Below are positions 1 through 5,077 of a DNA stretch of 13,098 bases, piece by piece. The stretch covers positions 1 through 13,098 of the forward strand of contig JANYAG010000247.1 in the NCBI GenBank assembly GCA_025361465.1, read 5' to 3'. Origin of the DNA: Gemmatimonadota bacterium. Lineage in GTDB: Bacteria > Gemmatimonadota > Gemmatimonadetes > Gemmatimonadales > GWC2-71-9. Position 1 is the stretch's first letter. Each line of letters opens with the position of its first letter. The notes below the pieces were generated by a model. It was not told where the DNA came from and searched no databases. It saw nothing but the letters and a program-made list of their open reading frames with translations. The position numbers and the translations under genes are program-made.

Positions 1-38
1 TCGTCGACGGCCGGCCGATTCCGGACCGGGTCGCATGA
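1..38 (+). CDS. Possible 3' end of an upstream gene (partial)
   Basis: In the frame starting at base 3 the sequence reads VDGRPIPDRVA and then stops at the TGA of bases 36-38. That stop overlaps the ATG of the next gene (bases 35-37) in the ATGA arrangement used at most junctions in this window, which is the main reason to think it is a real gene end. Only 11 residues are visible, so neither the family nor the function can be judged. It could equally be non-coding leader sequence. Confidence 0.35.
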   Translation, partial: VDGRPIPDRVA

Positions 39-484
39 AGACACCCTCGGGAGGAGCCGCTCTCGTAGCCGCCATCGCGGCGGGCACGGTGGCCTGCAGT
101 TCCCCGACCACCAGCGGCAATGAACTTCCGATCATCGTTGACCTCGCCGCCGGCAACCGCGTCTCGCTGGTGAGCCAGCGAATCACCCTGCGGTTCGACA
201 GTGTGGTGACCGACAGCCGGTGTCCGATGGGCGCCTTCTGCATCCAGGCTGGCCAGGCGATCCTTTCGTTCGCGCTGACCGGGCCCAACGCTCCGGCCAG
301 TGGCCGACTTCTGTTGGCCAGCGACCAGCCCGACACGACCCTGGGCCTCCTGGTAAGCGCCGAGCAGGTCACGCCGTACCGGCAAGTCAACCAGCCCGCT
401 CCCGATCATCTGGCCTATCGCGTGACGCTGCGGATCAGCGCGCGGTCGGGAAGCCAGGCAGCTCGCCAGGTTGCCATTAGATGA
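35..484 (+). CDS. Small putative lipoprotein of unknown function with a CPx4C motif
   Basis: This 149-residue protein has a short N-terminal hydrophobic segment (residues 8-20) ending in TVAC. Cys21 is a plausible lipidation site, although Thr at position -3 is not the ideal lipobox residue. The rest of the chain is predicted to be mostly beta strand. It contains DSRCPMGAFC (residues 60-69), where Cys63 and Cys69 could form a disulfide; similar DxRCP-x-C patterns recur in small envelope lipoproteins of FCB-group bacteria, as far as I remember. I do not recognise a named family. There is no strong Shine-Dalgarno sequence before the ATG, and the start may be coupled to the possible upstream gene through ATGA at 35-38. 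The stop lies 21 bp before sdpR. Envelope location is an inference from the signal only. Confidence 0.7.
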   Translation: MKTPSGGAALVAAIAAGTVACSSPTTSGNELPIIVDLAAGNRVSLVSQRITLRFDSVVTDSRCPMGAFCIQAGQAILSFALTGPNAPASGRLLLASDQPDTTLGLLVSAEQVTPYRQVNQPAPDHLAYRVTLRISARSGSQAARQVAIR

Positions 485-512
485 TTAGACAAGTACCTTA
501 ATAGCATGCTTG
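471..512 (+). promoter_or_regulatory. Candidate promoter and operator of the sdpR operon
   Basis: TTGCCA (471-476) and TACCTT (494-499) are 17 bp apart and end six bases before the sdpR ATG at 506, which would give a nearly leaderless transcript. No Shine-Dalgarno sequence precedes this start. The region is AT-richer than its surroundings and carries a direct repeat ATTAGA (476-481 and 484-489). It also has an imperfect dyad, CAAG at 490-493 against CTTG at 509-512, with the palindrome AGCATGCT (503-510) over the start codon. SdpR-like repressors autoregulate, so an operator here is expected. The exact site is a guess. Confidence 0.3.
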
Positions 513-802
513 ACCAGACGTTTCGCGCCCTGGCGGATCCCACCCGTCGGCGAATCCTCGCCCTGCTGCGCGATGGGGACCGCGCGGCCGGCGAACTGGC
601 CGCGGAGTTTCCGATTGCGTTCGCCTCGGTCTCGCACCACCTCCAGGTCCTGCGCGACGCCGGGCTCGTGCTGACCCGGCGCGAAGGCCAGTTCATCATC
701 TATTCCCTCAATACGACCGTCCTCCAGGACGCGCTCCAGCACCTGCTGGAGATCGGGCCGGGTGGGCGACGTCGACGGAAGGGCGGGTCCCGACATGCGT
801 AA
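506..802 (+). CDS. sdpR: SdpR-like ArsR-family transcriptional repressor
   Basis: This 98-residue protein is a single winged helix-turn-helix domain. It opens with FRALADPTRRRILALL (residues 6-21), the recognition helix region contains SVSHHLQVLRDAGLV, and the wing ends in GQFIIYSLNTTVLQDAL. The last segment closely resembles the end of Bacillus subtilis SdpR as I remember it. No ArsR-type metal-site cysteines are present, so metal sensing is unlikely. In B. subtilis, SdpR represses the sdpRI operon and is trapped at the membrane by SdpI when toxin is present. Here the next gene is indeed an SdpI-like protein, and the two reading frames overlap by 8 bp (795-802). The basic tail RRRRKGG is a local extension. 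Autorepression is inferred from the family and the operon arrangement. Confidence 0.88.
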   Translation: MLDQTFRALADPTRRRILALLRDGDRAAGELAAEFPIAFASVSHHLQVLRDAGLVLTRREGQFIIYSLNTTVLQDALQHLLEIGPGGRRRRKGGSRHA

Positions 803-1448
803 GCTCTGGCCCGGGTTGCTGGCGAACCTCGCTGCCACCGTCTTTGCCGTGAGCTCCTATTCCCGGCTTCCCGAGCGGGTCGCCTCGCACTGGGACATGA
901 ACGGTGCCGTGAACGGCACCATGTCACGCTTCTGGCTGGTGCTGCTGATGCCGGTCCTCGCCCTGGTGCTCGCCGCCAGCCTCACCATCGCCCCGAAGCT
1001 CGACCCGAAGCGCCGCAACTTTCCGCTGCATGCCGGCGCGTACTGGGTGGTGACCAACGCGGTGCTGCTATTCCTGGCGCTGGTGCACGTGCTGGTGATC
1101 GGCTACAACCTCGGGTGGCCGATCCAGCTGCAGGTCGTCATGATGCCAGGACTCGGGCTGCTCTTCATCGTCATTGGCAACGTGCTGACCCGGGTGCGTC
1201 CCAACTGGATCTTCGGCATTCGCACCCCGTGGACCCTCTCCAGCGAAGTGTCGTGGCGCGAGACCCACCGCATCGGGGGATACGGCTTCGTGGTGGCCGG
1301 GGTGGCGGTGGTGATCGCCTCGATCGTGGCCCCGGCGATCGCCATCTACGTCATGATCATCGGCGTATCGATCGCCACGCTGCTGGCCGTCGTCTGGAGT
1401 TACGTCGCGTGGAAGCACGACCCAAACGCCCAAGGAAGGGACGCATGA
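795..1448 (+). CDS. sdpI: SdpI-like integral membrane protein (DUF1648/SdpI domains)
   Basis: This 217-residue membrane protein has about six transmembrane segments. An N-terminal DUF1648 signature includes LPERVASHWDMNGAVNG (residues 25-41). The SdpI signature follows in the second half, with GIRTPWTL and a later W-RETHRIGG. Its length is close to the roughly 207 residues of B. subtilis SdpI. That protein gives immunity to the SdpC toxin and also acts as the receptor that sequesters SdpR. I chose the ATG at 795, which overlaps the sdpR stop (ATGCGTAA) and has GGAAGGG about 11 bases upstream. An in-frame ATG at 762 would add only non-conserved residues inside sdpR. No SdpA, SdpB or SdpC homologue lies in the window, so what the protein senses here is unknown. 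Confidence 0.87.
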   Translation: MRKLWPGLLANLAATVFAVSSYSRLPERVASHWDMNGAVNGTMSRFWLVLLMPVLALVLAASLTIAPKLDPKRRNFPLHAGAYWVVTNAVLLFLALVHVLVIGYNLGWPIQLQVVMMPGLGLLFIVIGNVLTRVRPNWIFGIRTPWTLSSEVSWRETHRIGGYGFVVAGVAVVIASIVAPAIAIYVMIIGVSIATLLAVVWSYVAWKHDPNAQGRDA

Positions 1449-3064
1449 GGCACCAGGTCACGAAGGCAATCGTCACGGCAGCGGGACTGCTCAGTGCGGC
1501 GGCAGCTGGGCTGGCTGCCCAGGGTACCCCTGATCGCGGAGCCTTCCTGCTTCGCGCCGGATCGGACACGGTGGTGATCGAGCACTTCGCTCGGTTGGGC
1601 GACAGCGTGCAAGGCAGCATTCGCATCACCGGCCAACCCCGACAGGACTACGTGGCACACCTCGGGCCGGCGTTCACGATCCGCACACTGGGGTTGAGTC
1701 TGTTTCGTGCCGATGCCACCGACACGCAGCCGGCGCAGCGGATTCGTGTGACGATGGTTGGGGACAGTGCGATCGTCGATCTCGGCAGCACGGTCCAGCG
1801 CCTTGGCACCACCGCCGGCGCCGTGGCGCTGCTCAACAATTCCTTTGCACTGGCGGAGCAGTTCACCCGACGTGCCCGTGCGGTCGGCGGGTCGGCCGAC
1901 ATTCCGGCATGGGCACTGAGCGGCGGCCAGACCATCACGGTCAGCCTGCGCGCCGTCGGCGCCGATTCCATGACCTTGAAGGTGGGCGGGGTGGCGGAGC
2001 GGTTGCGGGTCGACGCCGTCGGCCGAATCCTCGGCGGGGCGATTCCTTCACAGCATCTCGACATCATTCGCGTCGATGCCGTGGCGGCCGCCAGGCTGGG
2101 GAACACCACCGGCGTCACCGCGACAACGCTGCCGCCCCCCGTCGGGGTGGTTGAGCGGACCATCACTGTCCCAGGGCCGGTGCCGTTGCCCGGCACCCTG
2201 ACCCTGCCGGTCGGAAAGGGGCCGTTTCGGGGCGTGGTGCTGGTGCACGGCTCTGGGGCGGGAGATCGTGACGAAACGGTCGGCAAGAATAAGCCCTTCC
2301 GCGATATCGCCTGGGGACTTGCCGAGCGCGGGGTCGCGGTGCTGCGATATGACAAGCGCGCGAAGGTGGCCCCGGGCTGGTACGCCAATCGCGGCTTCAC
2401 GGTGTTTGATGAGACCATTCAGGATGCACTCGGCGCCCTGACGCTGCTCCGGCAACAGCCTGAGATCGACGCCAAACAGACGGTGGTGCTGGGACATTCG
2501 CTTGGGGGGATGGTCGCGCCGCGCATCGCGATGGCCGATGCTGGCCTGGCCGGCGTGATCGTGATGGCAGGGGCGACTCGGGTCGAATTATCGGCGCAGA
2601 TGGCACGGCAGTACCGCTATATCGCCTCGGTGTCCGGCGCGGATTCGGCGGCGGTGATGGCGGAATGGGAGAAGCTGGTGCCGGCGATGGACAGATTGCG
2701 GAAACTCTCGCCCGCAGACTCCTCCGATACGACCCCGTTGCCGGGCCTTGGCGGCACTTCGCCGAAATACTGGCTCGACCTCGCCGCCCACGATCCTGCC
2801 GTGACCATGCGAGACGTGCATGTTCCGATCCTGGTGTTGCAGGGGATGCGCGACTATCAGGTGCCGCCCGACCAGCTCGACGACTGGCTGAGGGTACTGG
2901 GTCCGCACCAGTCGCTCACGGTCAAGCGCTATCCTGCCCTGAGCCACTTGATGATTGCCGGCAGCGGACCACCGCGGCCTGCCGAGTACGGCATCGCAGG
3001 CCACGTGGACACCCTGATGATCGCCGACATCGCGCGTTTTGTTCGCGGCATCCCGCGGCACTAG
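1445..3064 (+). CDS. Secreted alpha/beta-fold serine hydrolase with N-terminal beta-rich region
   Basis: This 539-residue protein starts with a Sec-type signal peptide (basic MRHQVTK, hydrophobic 8-25, likely cut after LAA before Gln26). Residues 27 to about 230 form an unassigned, probably beta-rich region. An alpha/beta hydrolase domain follows from about 250. The oxyanion-hole strand carries HGSG (268-271), the nucleophile elbow is GHSLGG with Ser352, and the other triad members are probably Asp470 (GMRDYQVP) and His501 (ALSHLM). This fits the dienelactone-hydrolase/S9-like esterase group acting outside the cytoplasm; esterase, thioesterase and peptidase cannot be told apart. I chose the ATG at 1445 because it overlaps the sdpI stop (ATGA) and begins a signal peptide. 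The longer open frame from 1115 lies inside sdpI. Co-expression with sdpRI is implied by the overlap. Confidence 0.88.
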   Translation: MRHQVTKAIVTAAGLLSAAAAGLAAQGTPDRGAFLLRAGSDTVVIEHFARLGDSVQGSIRITGQPRQDYVAHLGPAFTIRTLGLSLFRADATDTQPAQRIRVTMVGDSAIVDLGSTVQRLGTTAGAVALLNNSFALAEQFTRRARAVGGSADIPAWALSGGQTITVSLRAVGADSMTLKVGGVAERLRVDAVGRILGGAIPSQHLDIIRVDAVAAARLGNTTGVTATTLPPPVGVVERTITVPGPVPLPGTLTLPVGKGPFRGVVLVHGSGAGDRDETVGKNKPFRDIAWGLAERGVAVLRYDKRAKVAPGWYANRGFTVFDETIQDALGALTLLRQQPEIDAKQTVVLGHSLGGMVAPRIAMADAGLAGVIVMAGATRVELSAQMARQYRYIASVSGADSAAVMAEWEKLVPAMDRLRKLSPADSSDTTPLPGLGGTSPKYWLDLAAHDPAVTMRDVHVPILVLQGMRDYQVPPDQLDDWLRVLGPHQSLTVKRYPALSHLMIAGSGPPRPAEYGIAGHVDTLMIADIARFVRGIPRH

Positions 3065-3090
3065 GCCCGACTAGCTGGTCTTCTCGGGCC
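3064..3090. terminator. Inverted repeat at the convergent gene ends (weak bidirectional terminator candidate)
   Basis: GGCCCGA (3064-3070) and TCGGGCC (3084-3090) form a perfect 7-bp stem with a 13-base loop. It begins at the hydrolase stop codon and extends into the end of the DUF190 gene on the other strand. No T-run follows on either strand, so it is not a textbook intrinsic terminator. Its position between two converging genes only 6 bp apart is the main support. Confidence 0.3.
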
Positions 3091-3424
3091 GATAGAGGCG
3101 CACTTTCACCTTCTCGAGGGTGATCAAGCCGCCGCCGATCATGGAGTCGAGTTCCGGCAGGATGCCCTCGACCTTCTCCTCGGTGTCGACACACTCGACC
3201 GTGATCGGCAGGTCGAGCGACAGCACTTCCAGCCGGTCGGTGCGCATCCGGGCACTGGCGCCGAACCCCATGATCCCGCGATAGACCGTCGCGCCCGCGA
3301 AATGCCGCTCGCGCAGCATTTCAACAATGGCCTGATACAGCGGGCGGCCATGCCACTGGTCGCGTTCGCCAAGGTGGATACGCATCAGCCACCGCTCGCC
3401 GACCTGGTTTTCCAAGTTGGTCAT
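3071..3424 (-). CDS. DUF190 family PII-like protein
   Basis: This 117-residue cytosolic protein matches the DUF190 family, which adopts a PII-like ferredoxin fold. Diagnostic stretches are LMRIHLGERDQWHGRPLYQ near the N-terminus, then ATVYRGIMGFGAS, and a C-terminal segment with LPITVECVD and ITLEKVKV. DUF190 genes are very often next to crcB/fluC, where a regulatory or ligand-sensing role is suspected but not proven. The start is the ATG at 3424, preceded by a strong AGGAGGG Shine-Dalgarno sequence. It overlaps the crcB stop by 4 bp (ATGA at 3421-3424 on this strand), so translation is probably coupled. An upstream extension of the open frame runs inside crcB and is not conserved-looking. 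Confidence 0.87.
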   Translation of the reverse strand: MTNLENQVGERWLMRIHLGERDQWHGRPLYQAIVEMLRERHFAGATVYRGIMGFGASARMRTDRLEVLSLDLPITVECVDTEEKVEGILPELDSMIGGGLITLEKVKVRLYRPEKTS

Positions 3425-3840
3425 GCCACCCTCCTGATGATGCTCAGCGCCTGGCGCGCGGCGGCCGCGCCGATCCAGATCCCGGCCAGTCCCGCGATCA
3501 CACTGCTGCCGACATAGAGCATGGCACGTTGCAGCGCCCCTTCCTCCGCGGCGCGAATCGTCTCCATCGCGAAGGTGGAGAAGGTCGTGAACCCGCCGCA
3601 AAAGCCGGTAGTGAGGAGTGCCCGAGTGGTCGGCGAGAACTCACCGGTTTCAAGCACCAGATAGGAGATGAAACCGAGCGCCATGCAGCCGAGCACGTTG
3701 ACGACGAGTGTCCCGGCAGGGAAGGAGGTGCTCCAGCGCTCTTGCACCACGGTCGTGAGCAGGAAGCGCGCGACACCGCCGACGGCGCTTCCAGCGGCGA
3801 TTGCAACGATCAGCGCTGCTGAGGAAGGCGTTTGCGACAC
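3421..3840 (-). CDS. crcB: Fluoride ion channel CrcB/FluC
   Basis: This 139-residue protein has four transmembrane segments and fits a Fluc channel subunit, which forms an antiparallel dimer in the inner membrane and lets F- leave the cell. Family landmarks are GGVARF with Arg25, GTLVVNVLGC with the pore Asn48, and TGFCGGFTTFSTF (78-90). The last holds the phenylalanine-box residues and the central Na+ site. I chose the GTG start at 3840 because GGAGG lies 5 to 9 bases upstream and the protein then has normal family length. An ATG at 3942 would add 34 polar, cysteine-rich residues and run into rlmN. rlmN lies 43 bp upstream on the same strand, so cotranscription is possible. No fluoride riboswitch is visible in that gap. 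Confidence 0.9.
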   Translation of the reverse strand: MSQTPSSAALIVAIAAGSAVGGVARFLLTTVVQERWSTSFPAGTLVVNVLGCMALGFISYLVLETGEFSPTTRALLTTGFCGGFTTFSTFAMETIRAAEEGALQRAMLYVGSSVIAGLAGIWIGAAAARQALSIIRRVA

Positions 3841-3883
3841 GATACCTCCAGTGCAGGAAGGCAGGAACGTCGTGCAAAGAGAC

Positions 3884-4939
3884 TCAGGCTTGGGCTCGTC
3901 GCTTCCGCTCCATCTGCACTCGCAGCTGCCCGCAGGCCGCATCGATATCCAGTCCGCGGCTGCGACGGACGACCGCCTCGATGTTCCGGATCGTCAGGAA
4001 GTCGCGGAATTCGCGAATGCGCGCGGGCGCGGTCGGCACCAATTCGTCACTCCCACCGGGGTGCAGTGGCAGCAGGTTGACGTGCGCCCCCAGCCGTCGT
4101 GCCAGTGATGCCAGGGCCAGCGCGTCCTTGTCGCGATCATTGCGGCCGGCGATCAGGACGTATTCGAACGTGATGCGCTGCTGGAATGCCTTGGCGGCTT
4201 CGATGACATCCTTGAGCGGATACTTCTTCTCGATCGGCATCAGCGCCAGCCGTTCGGCCGGCAGGGGCGAGTGGAGCGAAATCGCCAGGCGGAACTGTTC
4301 CGGGCGTGCCGCCAGTGCCTTCATGCCCGGGAGAATCCCCACCGTCGAAACGGTGATGTGTCTGGCCCCGACGCCGAGGCCTGCCGGACTGTTGAAGATC
4401 GTCAGCGCGGTGTCCACCGCGGGCCAGTTCAGCAGCGGCTCTCCCATCCCCATGAAGACGATGTTGGTTGGTTTGTCTTCCGGGTCGCGGAGAACCAGTT
4501 CGCGTGCCTGGCAGGCGATCTCACTCGGCTGGAGGTTGCGCCGAAACCCCATCAAGCCGGTGGCGCAGAAGACACACCCCAGCGCGCAGCCGGCCTGGGA
4601 GGAGATGCAGAGCGTGCGACGGCTGGCGCTGGGGATCAGGACCGACTCGACCTTTTCACCGTCCTTGAGGGTCCAGAGGTACTTCCGTGTCCCATCAGCC
4701 GAATCCTGCAACGTGTCCAGCGTCAGGCGCGGCAGCGGGAAGTCACGATCCAGGCGCTCGCGCAGTGCCTTGGGAAGCTCCGTGGCCTCCTGCCAGCTTG
4801 CGACCGGGGCAACCCAGAGGCGCCGGACGAGCTGGGCGGCGCGGTACTTCGGCAGCCCCTCGGCGGTGGCCCACTCGGCCAATCGTAGGCTTGCCGCGGC
4901 GGGGGTCAGGTCGAGCAGAGTCGTTGCAGAGTGGCTCAT
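3884..4939 (-). CDS. rlmN: Dual-specificity RNA methyltransferase RlmN (radical SAM)
   Basis: This 351-residue enzyme makes 2-methyladenosine at A2503 of 23S rRNA and, in many bacteria, at A37 of some tRNAs. The radical-SAM cluster motif CALGCVFC supplies Cys118, Cys122 and Cys125. Seven residues earlier is Cys111, the counterpart of E. coli Cys118, which resolves the intermediate. The methyl-carrying cysteine is Cys336 in DIDAACGQL. The sequence also shows the SAM-binding GMGEPLLN and the typical HSPLPAERLALMPI segment. The ATG at 4939 gives the normal family length; the open frame extends far upstream, but that part is antisense to aspS. There is no clear Shine-Dalgarno sequence and a TATTAT box lies just upstream. 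rlmN and crcB may share a transcript. Confidence 0.95.
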   Translation of the reverse strand: MSHSATTLLDLTPAAASLRLAEWATAEGLPKYRAAQLVRRLWVAPVASWQEATELPKALRERLDRDFPLPRLTLDTLQDSADGTRKYLWTLKDGEKVESVLIPSASRRTLCISSQAGCALGCVFCATGLMGFRRNLQPSEIACQARELVLRDPEDKPTNIVFMGMGEPLLNWPAVDTALTIFNSPAGLGVGARHITVSTVGILPGMKALAARPEQFRLAISLHSPLPAERLALMPIEKKYPLKDVIEAAKAFQQRITFEYVLIAGRNDRDKDALALASLARRLGAHVNLLPLHPGGSDELVPTAPARIREFRDFLTIRNIEAVVRRSRGLDIDAACGQLRVQMERKRRAQA

Positions 4940-5077
4940 GGCTTGATAATAGGCGTGGCGGGCCCAAACTCTCCGATCCGGGCGGGCTTCGGCTACCCCG
5001 TCGCTTTGTTGCTGGCGCCCCAGATCGACGGTTAGGTTTCCAAGTTTCCCCATTCCCGGAATCGAGCCGAATCCCTG
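4940..5077. promoter_or_regulatory. Divergent intergenic region between rlmN and aspS
   Basis: This 138-bp gap between divergent starts should hold promoters for both operons. Near rlmN is a small AT-rich island (TTGATAATA, 4943-4951) with -10-like boxes on both strands. On the plus strand, GATAAT (4945-4950) lies 15 bp after TTGCAG (4924-4929). If used, it gives aspS a leader of about 120 bases. That leader could fold into a hairpin, CCGTCG (4998-5003) with CGACGG (5026-5031), enclosing CTGG/CCAG (5012-5015 and 5020-5023). I see no T-box features and no reading frame here. A T-rich patch follows at 5031-5050. Confidence 0.45.
4946..4951 (-). promoter_or_regulatory. Candidate -10 box of rlmN
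   Basis: Read on the minus strand this is TATTAT, a five-of-six match to the sigma-70 -10 consensus in a very GC-rich setting. It ends six bases before the rlmN ATG, so transcription from it would begin at or next to the start codon. I could not find a good -35 element at 16-18 bp. Confidence 0.35.

Noticed and set aside
1115..1444. Upstream extension of the hydrolase frame
   Set aside because: It lies wholly inside sdpI, is Arg/Asp/His-rich nonsense-like sequence, and would place residues before an obvious signal peptide.
1648..2418. 256-residue minus-strand open frame opposite the hydrolase
   Set aside because: Its composition is low-complexity Pro/Ser/Thr/Arg-rich, as expected from the complement of a GC-rich gene. 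No domain is recognisable, and the plus-strand gene has a full catalytic triad.
3841..3883. Fluoride riboswitch upstream of crcB
   Set aside because: The 43-base gap is too short and lacks the conserved motif pattern of the crcB riboswitch.
3841..3942. ATG-started 34-residue N-terminal extension of CrcB
   Set aside because: It is polar and cysteine-rich, overlaps the end of rlmN, and the GTG at 3840 has a well-placed GGAGG.
4998..5031. T-box or other amino-acid-sensing leader for aspS
   Set aside because: Only a short nested hairpin is visible, with no T-box sequence, no specifier loop and no terminator T-run.
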